This document shows, piece by piece, positions 15,037 to 23,082 of a DNA stretch of 26,936 nucleotides. Below the pieces are notes generated by a model that did no database searches, was not told the DNA's origin, and saw only the letters and a list, made by a program, of their open reading frames with translations. The stretch is from JAAYZQ01 sp034428935 (GTDB lineage Bacteria > Chloroflexota > Anaerolineae > JAAYZQ01): the NCBI GenBank assembly GCA_034428935.1, contig DAOUHB010000051.1, positions 1 to 26,936 on the forward strand, in the 5' to 3' direction. The translations under genes were made by a program, and so were the position numbers. Numbering within the stretch: position 1 is the stretch's first letter; each line of letters starts with the position of its first letter.

Positions 15037-16387
15037 GGTCCTGGCCCACGACAAGCAAAAAGAGGTGGAAGCCGTCGCGCGCAAGATGACCTCCCTGGAC
15101 CCGGATGCAAGAGGCGATTGGCTGTTCACGCTGCCCTTCGCCGGCACCGGCATGAGCAACCCGCGGATCTCGCTGGGCGAGATCTATAACTTTGCCGTGT
15201 CGATTATGGCCCTCGACCCGGCCCCCGGCGACTGGATCCTGGACCTGGGGTCAGGCTCCTGTTGGGTCTCGGAATGGCTGTCGCGGATGCTCATCCACAC
15301 CGTTTCGGTGGATATCAGCCCCGACATGTTGCGCATCGGCCAACAGCGACTGGGACCGGGAGCGCGGTTGGCAGCCGGCGACTTTGAGGCGCTGCCCTTT
15401 GCCAGTGGCTCGTTCGACGGTGCGGTGTGCATCTCGGCCCTGCACCACGTGCCCGACATCCCCCGCACCTTAAGCGAGATCCGGCGCGTGCTGAAAGATA
15501 CAGGCAGAGCGGTCTTTTCGGAGCCAGGCCGCGGCCACGCTAGCAGCCCCCAGTCGCAGGCCGAGATGCAGGAGCTGGGCGTCCTGGAGCGCGACGTGGT
15601 GGCCGCGGAGCTCCTGGACGAGTGCCTGAGGGCGGGGTTCCAGACGGCGCAGGTCCATCCCTACCTCTTTCCCCTGCCAGCGCATAGCCCCGAAGAGTGG
15701 CGGGCCATGCAGGCGAGCGGCGAGCCTCGCCTCCGATCCGACAAGCGGGGCGCCGGCCCGGGCGTGAATCCCCAGGCTCCGGGTCCTGACCAACGGCGGC
15801 GCAAATGGGTTCAGCGCCTGCTCGCCCCCCTGCGCGCTCCCGGGGGGTTCAGACCGCAGCAGCGGGAGCCGATGGAGCGCTTTCTAATGGGACAGGACGC
15901 ACGGCTGGCCTGGCAATGCCTGGTTGGGGTGCGGAACGCCATCGAAGCGCACCCGGTGGCTGTTGCCGGCAAAGAAGAACGCCGGCCCGACAGCCGCCGG
16001 CCAGCCAGGCTGCGGGCCGCCATCACCGTGCTCGACGCACCCCGACAGGTAGACGCGGGGGAGCGGTTTGCCATCCGGGTCCGGGTGCGGAACGACGGCG
16101 ATACACTGTGGCTGGCTCGCCAGACGCCCTGGGGCGGGTTCGTGGCCCTGGGTGCCAAGCTGGTGGATACGAACAACCTCCTGGTGGTTCACGATTATGG
16201 CCGGAGCCTTCTGGGCCAGGACGTGGAGCCGGGAGAGAACATAGAGGCCGAGATCGGGTTGGTCGCGCCGGCCCAGGCAGGCGAGTACCGGGTCAAGCTG
16301 GACATGGTTGACGAATGCATCGCCTGGTTCGAGCACATGGGTTCGCCCCCGGTCTTGAGGCCTTTGACCGTCACGAGGGTGGAGTAA
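15014..16387 (+). CDS. SAM-dependent methyltransferase with C-terminal Ig-like domain
   Basis: 457 residues; GAGAGGAG stands just before the ATG. Residues 60-200 are a class I methyltransferase: ILDLGSGSCWVSEWL with D77, VSVDISPDML, LPFASGSFDGAVC and ALHHVPDIPRTLSEIRRVL. A proline- and arginine-rich linker (about 240-290) leads to a C-terminal beta-sandwich from about residue 335: RVRNDGDTLWLARQ, a GGFVALGAKLVD strand, DVEPGENI and PAQAGEYRVKLDMVDE. That segment resembles NBR1-like or other Ig-like domains. It may bind the glycan being modified, as the Wzt C-terminal domain does. The next start follows 2 bases after the stop. Confidence 0.82.
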   Translation: MSLERTGEVLAHDKQKEVEAVARKMTSLDPDARGDWLFTLPFAGTGMSNPRISLGEIYNFAVSIMALDPAPGDWILDLGSGSCWVSEWLSRMLIHTVSVDISPDMLRIGQQRLGPGARLAAGDFEALPFASGSFDGAVCISALHHVPDIPRTLSEIRRVLKDTGRAVFSEPGRGHASSPQSQAEMQELGVLERDVVAAELLDECLRAGFQTAQVHPYLFPLPAHSPEEWRAMQASGEPRLRSDKRGAGPGVNPQAPGPDQRRRKWVQRLLAPLRAPGGFRPQQREPMERFLMGQDARLAWQCLVGVRNAIEAHPVAVAGKEERRPDSRRPARLRAAITVLDAPRQVDAGERFAIRVRVRNDGDTLWLARQTPWGGFVALGAKLVDTNNLLVVHDYGRSLLGQDVEPGENIEAEIGLVAPAQAGEYRVKLDMVDECIAWFEHMGSPPVLRPLTVTRVE

Positions 16388-16389
16388 GC

Positions 16390-17661
16390 ATGACGACTTC
16401 GGATCAACCGTTTCCGGGCGCGTCCAATCGCGCCGACATCGCCGAACTGCAAGACTACCTGGCCAGCTTTGACCTGTTTGCGGGCATCGAAGCGGAGGGG
16501 ATCGGGTATCTCAACAGCTCGATGCAGCGGTTTCTGATCACGCTGGACATGGTGCCGCCTGCGAGCAGCCCTGAAAGTCGTCTTCTGGAGCTGGGAGCCA
16601 ACCCCTACTTCTTGACGCTGATGTTGATGCGCTATCGAGGCTACCAGGTGACGCCGGCCAACTACTTTGGCGCGGGTGGGCCTGCCGAAGGGCGAGGTGA
16701 GCAGACGATCCACAGCCAGAAGTATGGGGAGAGCCACCGGTTTGTGTACGATCACTTTAACGTCGAAACGGAGCCCTTCCCGTACGCGAATGGACAGTTC
16801 GACGTAGTGCTGTGCTGCGAGATCCTGGAGCACCTGGCCGTCAACCCGACCCAAATGCTGTGCGAGATCCATCGCGTGCTCAAACCCCAGGGGCATCTGT
16901 TGCTGACGACGCCCAACGTCCTGGCCTATCAGAACCTGCAAAAGCTGGCGCTAGGCAAGAACATCTACGATCAGTACTCCGGCTATGGCCTCTATGGCCG
17001 TCACAACCGGGAGTACGCCCCCCTCGAGGTAGTCCGCCTGCTGGAAGCCTGTCATTTCCGGGTTGTGGAGGTGCGCCTGGCAGACATCTATCGTCACGCA
17101 CCAGGCCTCCGCTTCTTGAAGCGCGTGCGACGACACTGGCGGGACAACATCTTTGTGCTGGCGCGTGCCGAGAATCTGGCCAGGTACGGCTACCCGTCGT
17201 TCTTGTACCGCAGCATGTACCATTTGCGGCACGTCCGGCAAGCGGAGGTGCTGATGGACGACGACGACGAGTCCCAGTTGGGTTCAGGCTGGTTTCCGCT
17301 GGAGCGAGTGCCCCAGGCCGCCCGCTGGACCGGCAAGGAGGCGCTGGTGCAGTTGTCGCACCCGGGAGGAGAGGCCCGGCTGGTCGTGGAGTTTGAAGCC
17401 CTGGCAGCCACCCTGGGGCCAGTGACCTTGACCTTGGCCGCCGGGGAGACGACGCAGAGCCTCTATCTCCAGGCGGACGGCTGGCAAACGGTGGAGATGA
17501 CCGTAGAAGGCACCGCCGGCCAGGAGGTCAACGTCTGTCTGACCGTGGATCACACTCGCAATCCTGCCCAACTGGGATACAACAACGATTCCCGCGATTT
17601 GGGCGTCCTCGTCGGCCGCGTGGCGCTGGATGCCGGCCCGGGCGAGACCGCAGAGCCATGA
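16390..17661 (+). CDS. SAM-dependent methyltransferase with C-terminal beta-sandwich
   Basis: 423 residues from an ATG with GGTGGAG 5 bases upstream. The SAM loop is a variant, LLELGANPYFLTLML (about 65-80), followed by FDVVLCCEILEHL and EIHRVLKPQGHLLLTTPNV, which are strong class I methyltransferase motifs. After about residue 295 comes a separate domain: G-W-F-P-L-E, A-R-W-T-G-K-E-A-L-V, several strands, and an end motif D-S-R-D-L-G-V-L-V-G-R-V-A-L. I have seen this pattern on other surface-polysaccharide enzymes and take it as a jelly-roll, possibly glycan-binding. It is the last gene of the first operon; 312 bases without a gene follow. Confidence 0.82.
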   Translation: MTTSDQPFPGASNRADIAELQDYLASFDLFAGIEAEGIGYLNSSMQRFLITLDMVPPASSPESRLLELGANPYFLTLMLMRYRGYQVTPANYFGAGGPAEGRGEQTIHSQKYGESHRFVYDHFNVETEPFPYANGQFDVVLCCEILEHLAVNPTQMLCEIHRVLKPQGHLLLTTPNVLAYQNLQKLALGKNIYDQYSGYGLYGRHNREYAPLEVVRLLEACHFRVVEVRLADIYRHAPGLRFLKRVRRHWRDNIFVLARAENLARYGYPSFLYRSMYHLRHVRQAEVLMDDDDESQLGSGWFPLERVPQAARWTGKEALVQLSHPGGEARLVVEFEALAATLGPVTLTLAAGETTQSLYLQADGWQTVEMTVEGTAGQEVNVCLTVDHTRNPAQLGYNNDSRDLGVLVGRVALDAGPGETAEP

Positions 17662-17876
17662 ATCGTTTGCGCGGCCTGCCCGGGAATCGGTTAGCTGGTC
17701 CTTGAACGCAGGAAAGTGGTTTTTCAGTTCCCCGCTCACCTCCACTGAGATCGAGAAGATCCCCGCTCCAATTTGCGCCTGAAGTGGATCTGTAGTAAAC
17801 TGGCGTATACAACAAAGTTGAAAATAGAGCCTTGTCTGTGAAGCTCGATACTCGCCTGCCATCAACGAGGCAAGTT

Positions 17877-17899
17877 GATCGGAAACGCGTACACCGATC
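17877..17899. promoter_or_regulatory. Imperfect palindrome, candidate operator
   Basis: GATCGG (17877-17882) and CCGATC (17894-17899) flank an 11-base centre that itself contains ACGCGT. The 23-bp dyad lies about 25 bp upstream of the candidate -35 at 17924, the usual place for an activator or repressor dimer. No regulator can be assigned. Confidence 0.3.
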
Positions 17900-17923
17900 G
17901 TTGTGACTAGTACCGTTTTCCTA

Positions 17924-17952
17924 TTGCACACACCAGCAGGCTATACTATGAT
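17924..17952 (+). promoter_or_regulatory. Candidate sigma70-like promoter for the secreted repeat protein
   Basis: TTGCAC (17924-17929), a 17-base spacer and TATGAT (17947-17952). The overlapping TATACT at 17942-17947 is a better -10 but has no matching -35 at the right distance. Expected transcription start is near 17959. Confidence 0.45.
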
Positions 17953-17994
17953 TCTCACCAACGCTATAGAAGGGTGGACAGTGAATTGCCGAAT

Positions 17995-20900
17995 ATGCGA
18001 GTTGTCAGGTTGAAGGTGTTCGTATGCAAAAGCCAATGGCTGCGGAACATCAGACCGACTCTCATCTTGATCCTCGCTACAGTTTTCCTTTTCAACCCGC
18101 ATTCCATCATGGTGGGGCTTGCAATCCCATACCTGCCTCTGCCGAGCCAACCAGGGTTCGAGGACGGGCTCAAGCTTCCCGGCGCCTCCATCGACGCCGG
18201 TTCGCCCACGCTCGCCGACCTGAATGCTGACGGCAAAAAAGAAGTGGTCGTCGGAGGGCGCGACGGCCGGATCTATGCCATCGAGTCCACTGGGCACCTG
18301 TTGTGGCAGTTTGATGGAGCTGCTGCTCTCAATGCCATTGTTCCCAACCCGGGCGTGACAGCCGTGAGCTCGGCGCCTGCTGTAGCCGATCTGAACCGTG
18401 ACGGACGCCCGGAGGTCGTGGTTGCCCTGGGCAAGGCCGTGGATGTGGGGAACAACGGCGGCATCGTCGTTCTCAATAATCAGGGTGGGTTGATGCCGGG
18501 CTGGCCCAGGCTATCCCTGGACCACATCGACCAGGCCGGCCTGCATGGTGATGGCTATGCGGATGGGTTCTGGTCAAGCCCGGCTGTCGGAGATATAGAC
18601 GGAGACGGAGACCTGGAGATTGTCGCCGGCGGTTGGGACATGCGGCTCTATGCCTGGCACCACGACGGCAAGCACGTAGAAGGCTGGCCCCGGTTTCTCC
18701 ATAACACGACCTGGTCCTCACCGGTCCTGGCCGACCTCGACAAGGACGGTCGCCTGGAGATCATCACCGGCGCCGATGATGATTCCGGAGGCCGGTTGCT
18801 CGTTTTCAAGAGCGATGGGTCCTCAATGCCCGGTTTTCCCCGGAGCATCGATCAGACCATCTTCTCCTCGCCGGCAGTCGCCGACCTGGACGGAGATGGC
18901 TGGCTGGACATCGTCGTGGGCACCGGCAACTTTTACGCCGGCAGGGGCTATGCGGTTCACGCCTGGTCGCACACCGGCACCTACCTGCCTGGCTGGCCCG
19001 TGGCAACGGGGGGATTCGTCCTTAGCTCGCCGGCAGTGGGAGACATCGACGGGGATGGCGCCCCCGAGGTGGTCGTGGGCTGCAACGATGGCAAGCTCTA
19101 CGCCTGGAACGGCGATGGCAGCCGCGTGTCCGGCTGGCCGGTGGTGGTCGTCGACAACTTTGGAAATGGGTCACCGCTGAACTTTGCCTCGCCCATCCTG
19201 GCCAACTTTGACGCCGATCCGTATCCAGAAGTGTTTATCAACATGCAATGCGATATCATGGTCCTGGACGGGAACGGGGCATACCTCACCCACGTGGGCA
19301 ACAGCGGCAGCTCGGGCCTGCCGAACATCAACATGACGAGCGCCAAGTTCTGCCCGTTGAACACGCCGGCCGCAGGTGATATCGATGGGGACGGCCGCCT
19401 GGAGATCGCGCGTGGCAACGGCACCGCGCCCGACGGGCAAGCGCAGTTGTGGGTGTGGGAGTCGAGCCGGACGCCGGCGACGGCACCCTGGGCCATGTTC
19501 CGCGGCGACGCCGCGCACCAGGCCCGCTACCAGCCCACCCTTGGCGAAGACGCATTGATCGTGACGCACACCCTGCCGGAGATCATGAGGCCGGGCGAGT
19601 CGCGCACGGTCGAGATTACTGTCCGCAATACGGGCTCTCGAACCTGGCAAGCCAGCGACCAGTACCGGTTGGCCGCTCAGCCGGGGGATATGCTGGCGCC
19701 CGGTGCCAGCATATACCTCCAAACCGGAGAGTCGGTCGCTCCCAACCAGACCAAGCAGTTCAAGGCCACGATCCAGGCTCCCAGCGCGCCGGGCTACTAC
19801 CTGGCGTCGTGGCGCATGCAAAATGGACAGGGAGCCTGGTTCGGCCGGAGTGCGTTCCGCTACGTGAAGGTGGGCAATGAGCCGGCCTTCCACGTGTTGA
19901 CCAGGAACCAAGTGCCCGCCAAAGATGCTCTTAGCCCGGAAGGCACGACCACCGGCATCATGGCCGGTGGGTTGGCGATGCCGTTACCCCCGCCCGCCGG
20001 GTTCTGGAACTGGTCCGCGGCCAAGGACGTCGGCTTTGTACCAAGTTTGCGCGGCTACTACCTGCTGGACACGGAAGGAGCGATCTGGCCTGGCGGAACC
20101 GCGGATGCCATTGGCGGGCACGGGTTTGTAGAGGGGGCGCAAGAGATCCTGGTGCGCAGCGATGGAACCAGTTATTACATTCTGGATCGGTTCGGCAGAC
20201 TGGTGGCCAGCTACGGAGCCTGGGCCATTTCACCGATGCCGAACGTGGGCAACGGCACCGCCCAATCGGCGGCATTAACGCCTGACGAACTGGGAGTCTA
20301 CGTCCTGGATGCCTATGGCAATGTGCATCGCGGCGGTAGCGCGCAGCCTCTCGTACCAGCAACGCCGGTCTTTGCGGACCCCCTGGCCAAGAAGATCCAG
20401 TTGACGGCTGACGGGAAGGGCTACTACGTCCTGGACTCCTACGGGCGCGTGTGGAACGGAGGAACTGCAGCGTCCATCACGGCCAACTATGCGTTCCACG
20501 TGGGCGAGGACTGGGCCCGCGACCTCGAGTTGACGGACGACGGCCAGGGGTACTATCTGGTGGACAAGGAGGGTGGCATCTGGACCGGGGGAACGGCCGT
20601 GGCGCCGAGTGTCAACCCGACACAAGTCTGGCCTGGTCAGGATGTCGCCCTGTCTCTGATCGTCGGCGACAGCCGGGTGCTGGAAGGATTGGTCACCGTG
20701 CCCGAGTCCCTCGGCTGTATGACGACGCCCAAGCAGGCGTGTTCCTGGACTGTGCAAGTGGGTACGTCGGGAACAGATAGCCAGCAATGGACAGCCACCA
20801 GCCAGGAGAGCTGGATCTCGCTCAGCCCTACGTCCGGATCCACCCCAGGCAAGCTCAACGTGACGGTCTCCGCAGGCTCCCTGCCCAAAGGGACCCACGA

Positions 20901-21006
20901 GGGGCAGGTGGTCGTCAAGAACGACATCTCGACCCTGACGCTTCGCGTCCTCGTTCAGGTCGCGGATCGGATCTTCCAGAGTCACTTGCCCTTCGTGGCG
21001 CGGTGA
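17995..21006 (+). CDS. Large secreted FG-GAP/VCBS-repeat protein with Ig-like and BACON-like domains
   Basis: 1003 residues from the ATG; a GTG at 17974 would add 7 residues, and neither start has a well-placed ribosome site. An N-terminal hydrophobic segment (PTLILILATVFLF) looks like a signal peptide or anchor. About eight FG-GAP-type repeats follow to about residue 480, of the form S-S-P-A-V-x-D-x-D-G-D-G-x-x-E-I-V-x-G, with DxDxDG calcium sites; together they suggest a beta-propeller. Next is an Ig-like NBR1-type domain (about 520-630; VRNTGSRTWQASDQY). Then come five repeats G-Y-Y-x-L-D-x-x-G-x-x-x-x-G-G-T-A (about 685-870), a BACON-like beta domain, and the tail FQSHLPFVAR. Such proteins bind glycans or other surface ligands outside the cell. 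It lies between the two glycan operons. Confidence 0.85.
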   Translation: MRVVRLKVFVCKSQWLRNIRPTLILILATVFLFNPHSIMVGLAIPYLPLPSQPGFEDGLKLPGASIDAGSPTLADLNADGKKEVVVGGRDGRIYAIESTGHLLWQFDGAAALNAIVPNPGVTAVSSAPAVADLNRDGRPEVVVALGKAVDVGNNGGIVVLNNQGGLMPGWPRLSLDHIDQAGLHGDGYADGFWSSPAVGDIDGDGDLEIVAGGWDMRLYAWHHDGKHVEGWPRFLHNTTWSSPVLADLDKDGRLEIITGADDDSGGRLLVFKSDGSSMPGFPRSIDQTIFSSPAVADLDGDGWLDIVVGTGNFYAGRGYAVHAWSHTGTYLPGWPVATGGFVLSSPAVGDIDGDGAPEVVVGCNDGKLYAWNGDGSRVSGWPVVVVDNFGNGSPLNFASPILANFDADPYPEVFINMQCDIMVLDGNGAYLTHVGNSGSSGLPNINMTSAKFCPLNTPAAGDIDGDGRLEIARGNGTAPDGQAQLWVWESSRTPATAPWAMFRGDAAHQARYQPTLGEDALIVTHTLPEIMRPGESRTVEITVRNTGSRTWQASDQYRLAAQPGDMLAPGASIYLQTGESVAPNQTKQFKATIQAPSAPGYYLASWRMQNGQGAWFGRSAFRYVKVGNEPAFHVLTRNQVPAKDALSPEGTTTGIMAGGLAMPLPPPAGFWNWSAAKDVGFVPSLRGYYLLDTEGAIWPGGTADAIGGHGFVEGAQEILVRSDGTSYYILDRFGRLVASYGAWAISPMPNVGNGTAQSAALTPDELGVYVLDAYGNVHRGGSAQPLVPATPVFADPLAKKIQLTADGKGYYVLDSYGRVWNGGTAASITANYAFHVGEDWARDLELTDDGQGYYLVDKEGGIWTGGTAVAPSVNPTQVWPGQDVALSLIVGDSRVLEGLVTVPESLGCMTTPKQACSWTVQVGTSGTDSQQWTATSQESWISLSPTSGSTPGKLNVTVSAGSLPKGTHEGQVVVKNDISTLTLRVLVQVADRIFQSHLPFVAR

Positions 21007-21042
21007 CAGGGCTGGCAGCGACCCCGACATAGACGTCTCTGT

Positions 21043-21076
21043 GGCCGGCTTCTCGCTCTGAGAGCAGAAGCCGGCC
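21043..21076 (+). terminator. Probable intrinsic terminator after the secreted protein
   Basis: A perfect 11-bp stem pairs 21043-21053 with 21066-21076. The enclosed 12 bases can extend it (GCTCT with AGAGC after a bulge). The following GTCCTGTTG is only moderately T-rich, so termination may be partial or need a factor. It begins 36 bases after the stop codon at 21006. Confidence 0.55.
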
Positions 21077-21160
21077 GTCCTGTTGCCGGGCACAGCCCGG
21101 GAAACACGGCTGCGGGCCGGCGCAACCGTTGCGAGATATAGTGCCGCAAGTACGGCTAGT

Positions 21161-21270
21161 GTCTTGTCCCTTGACTGCCACTGAGATCGGCGGGCACTCG
21201 CGCGGCAAGTTGCGCGTAGAGAGAAACGCCGAGCCAGTGTTCGGCGGTCCCAGGCGACAGGATCGGCCTT
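21161..21270 (-). repeat. Dispersed repeat, copy B (inverted relative to copy A)
   Basis: The reverse complement aligns without gaps to 3321-3430 (about 74% by hand count). The internal hairpin is partly kept: GCCGA (21228-21232) pairs with TCGGC (21241-21245). The pyrimidine tract TTTCTCTCTAC is intact on the minus strand. Similarity continues past the end with a short AGCCGTA block offset by a small gap. Like copy A it sits about 30 bp before a plus-strand promoter. Confidence 0.75.
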
Positions 21271-21301
21271 GCGACCCCCTTGGCGCCGCAAGCGAAACAC
21301 C

Positions 21302-21330
21302 TTGACAAACGGGGTCAAGTCTAGTACACT
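21302..21330 (+). promoter_or_regulatory. Sigma70-like promoter for the second transferase operon
   Basis: TTGACA (21302-21307), a 17-base spacer and TACACT (21325-21330). Transcription should start near 21337, giving a short leader of about 25 nt to the ATG at 21363. Confidence 0.7.
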
Positions 21331-21362
21331 CAAAACCCCAATGAGGCAGCAGGGAGAGGCCG

Positions 21363-21764
21363 ATGACGGGTGATCAAGATCCGGCGGGGAGAAGCCAACT
21401 CGCCGCCGAGGTGCTACAACAGCTCAAGCAAGAGATTCAGCACCAGAGAGATAACGCGGGTCCAGACATCGCAGACCAAGGGCGGAACGTTGCCTGGCCG
21501 GCGGCCCTGGAGCGCGTTCATGCCCTGGCCCGTATCAATCCGCACCTGCCCATCGCCTGGCCCGACTGGCCCCCCGGATTGTGGCCGAAAATCGTGGCAG
21601 CCGCACAAAAAGTGACCCGCCGGCTCCTGCGTTGGTACATCAACCCTATCGTCAAGCAACAGAACCGTTACAACGAAGCCGTGGCTCAGAGCCTGGACTT
21701 GCTGTGGCAAGAGGTCGCGCTTCTGCGAGCCGAGCTGCCCCAGGAAGAGGATGAGGGCGAATAG
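21363..21764 (+). CDS. Small helical protein carrying the WY-QQ module
   Basis: 133 residues; the ATG has GGGAG 6 bases upstream and lies right behind the promoter at 21302-21330. An N-terminal helix (AAEVLQQLKQEIQHQR) corresponds to the D-V-E-E-V-M helix of the 10166 gene. A Pro/Trp-rich stretch (IAWPDWPPGLWPK) follows, then a basic amphipathic helix and W91-Y92-I-N-P-I-V-K-Q-Q-x-x-Y-N. A C-terminal helix (LLWQEVALLRAEL) and an acidic end complete it. No catalytic domain is visible. It is a shorter relative of the 10166 protein and of the GT2 C-terminus. Leading an operon of transferases suggests a structural or recruiting role; this is inference. Confidence 0.75.
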   Translation: MTGDQDPAGRSQLAAEVLQQLKQEIQHQRDNAGPDIADQGRNVAWPAALERVHALARINPHLPIAWPDWPPGLWPKIVAAAQKVTRRLLRWYINPIVKQQNRYNEAVAQSLDLLWQEVALLRAELPQEEDEGE

Positions 21765-21768
21765 GGCG

Positions 21769-22806
21769 ATGCGCGTGCTCATTTGTTCTTCCCAGGTGCC
21801 CTTTGTGTGGGGCGGGGCCGAGGTCCTGGTCGAAGGCTTACGGCGGCAACTGGCGGCCTGCGGCCACCAGGTCGACGTGGTGCAGATGCCGATTAATTGG
21901 CAGAAAAAGGGAGATCTGCTCAAGGGGTATTTGGCCTGGCGGTTCCTGGATCTCGTCGCCGTGGAAGGACAGGCGGTGGACCTGCTCATCGCCACCAAGG
22001 TCCCGTCATTCGTGGTTCAGCACCCCCACAAGGTCACCTGGCTGATCCACCAATTGCGACAGGTGTACGACCTGTACGGCACCGAGTTCAGTCCCTACGG
22101 TCACCATGCCGAGGACCAGGAGCTGCGACAGATCGTTCGGCGCGCCGATACACAGGGGCTGGCCGAGTCGCGGAAGCTGTTTGCTATATCGGCAAACGTG
22201 GCGGCGCGGCTGGCCCGCTACAACGGCTTGCAGGCACAGGTCCTCTACCCACCTCCGCTGCACGACGGCCGCTACCACCACCAGACCTATGGCGATTACA
22301 TTCTGTCTGTGAGCAGGCTGAACGTTATGAAGCGTCTGGACCTTCTCGTGGAGGCCATGGCCCGCGTGCGCAGCGGTGCGCGCTGTCTCATTGCCGGCGA
22401 GGGTCCCGAGGAAAAGAACCTGCAAAAACTGGCCCGCAAGACCGGTGCCGGGCAGCGGATCGAGTTTCTGGGCTACGTCGACGACGACCGGGTGCTGTCG
22501 CTGTACGCCAATGCCCTGGCCGTCTACTATGCACCCTACGACGAGGACTATGGCTATGCTACGGTGGAGGCCATGAAGTCGTGCAAGCCGGTGCTGACCA
22601 CGGTCGATAGCGGCGGCGTACTGGAGTTTGTTCGAGACAGGGAGACCGGTCTGGTCGCTCCGGTGGACGATCCCGCGGCCCTGGCAGCCCAGATCGACGA
22701 ACTGTACGCGAATCGCCGCCTGGTCGGGCACCTGGGCGCGGCCGCCGCCGAGCGGGTGAAGGACATCACCTGGGACGCGGCCATCGAGAGGTTGTTGGCG
22801 ACGTGA
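21769..22806 (+). CDS. GT4-family glycosyltransferase
   Basis: 345 residues from the ATG giving M-R-V-L-I-C-S-S-Q-V-P-F-V-W-G-G-A-E, a standard GT4 opening with the G-G-A-E loop. An ATG at 21751 in the same frame adds 6 residues and overlaps the preceding gene; it is possible. The second half has YILSVSRLNVMKRLDLLVEA and LIAGEGPEEKNL. The E-x7-E motif is E259-D-Y-G-Y-A-T-V-E267. The full GT-B fold is present. By family it is a retaining transferase using a nucleotide sugar at the cytoplasmic face. Its stop overlaps the next GTG by 4 bases (GTGA). Confidence 0.88.
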   Translation: MRVLICSSQVPFVWGGAEVLVEGLRRQLAACGHQVDVVQMPINWQKKGDLLKGYLAWRFLDLVAVEGQAVDLLIATKVPSFVVQHPHKVTWLIHQLRQVYDLYGTEFSPYGHHAEDQELRQIVRRADTQGLAESRKLFAISANVAARLARYNGLQAQVLYPPPLHDGRYHHQTYGDYILSVSRLNVMKRLDLLVEAMARVRSGARCLIAGEGPEEKNLQKLARKTGAGQRIEFLGYVDDDRVLSLYANALAVYYAPYDEDYGYATVEAMKSCKPVLTTVDSGGVLEFVRDRETGLVAPVDDPAALAAQIDELYANRRLVGHLGAAAAERVKDITWDAAIERLLAT

Positions 22807-23033
22807 GTGGCGAACCGGAACTGGGGGGAACTCCTGCCGGCCAACCCCTGCCTGTGGACGATACCCGGGAGCAAGCGTCGGGCAACGCCGGCTCTGCCCG
22901 GGAGTTGCTGATCCGCGAAATAGGCGCCATCCTGGCAGGCTGGGGTGTCAGCGAAGGGGACGACGATATCCTGGCACCCCTTGCCAACACGGTCGCCGGG
23001 CTGTTAGCTGCCGGCCCTGACGATGAAGTGTAA
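22803..23033 (+). CDS. Small acidic protein of unknown function
   Basis: 76 residues from a GTG in a GTGA overlap with the GT4 stop, the same coupling used elsewhere in this cluster. The first 30 residues are polar and probably disordered. The rest looks helical (ARELLIREIGAILAGWG and ILAPLANTVAGLLAAG), moderately hydrophobic, with an acidic end. I recognise no family. The coupling and absence of competing frames argue that it is translated, but coding evidence is limited by its size. Confidence 0.5.
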   Translation: MSGEPELGGTPAGQPLPVDDTREQASGNAGSARELLIREIGAILAGWGVSEGDDDILAPLANTVAGLLAAGPDDEV

Positions 23034-23082
23034 AGGCTGATGTCCCCGATCACTCGTGCCTAGCCGGGGCGGAGGAGTGAGC

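Larger units (their letters stand above)
17662..17973. other. Intergenic region before the secreted repeat protein
   Basis: 312 bases, visibly richer in A/T than the flanking genes, with no supportable gene. It contains a 6-bp inverted repeat (17861-17866 with 17874-17879), a 23-bp imperfect palindrome (17877-17899) and a candidate promoter (17924-17952). A weaker promoter-like pair, TTGCGC (17773-17778) and TAAACT (17796-17801) with 17 bases between, is also present. No convincing terminator for the upstream operon was seen. Confidence 0.6.
21007..21362. other. Intergenic region between secreted protein and second transferase operon
   Basis: 356 bases without a supportable gene. From left to right it holds a strong hairpin (21043-21076), a smaller GC hairpin (CCGGGC 21086-21091 with GCCCGG 21095-21100), repeat copy B (21161-21270), the promoter at 21302-21330 and a short leader with GGGAG at 21352-21356. 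Confidence 0.7.

Noticed and set aside
17740..17785. Possible third, decayed copy of the dispersed repeat
   Set aside because: CCACTGAGATCG and a following AATTTGCGC block resemble copy B at similar spacing, but the rest does not align and needs a gap; too weak to claim.
17773..17801. TTGCGC-17-TAAACT as a promoter
   Set aside because: Both boxes are weak matches, and it is about 190 bp from the next start codon; the pair at 17924-17952 is better placed.
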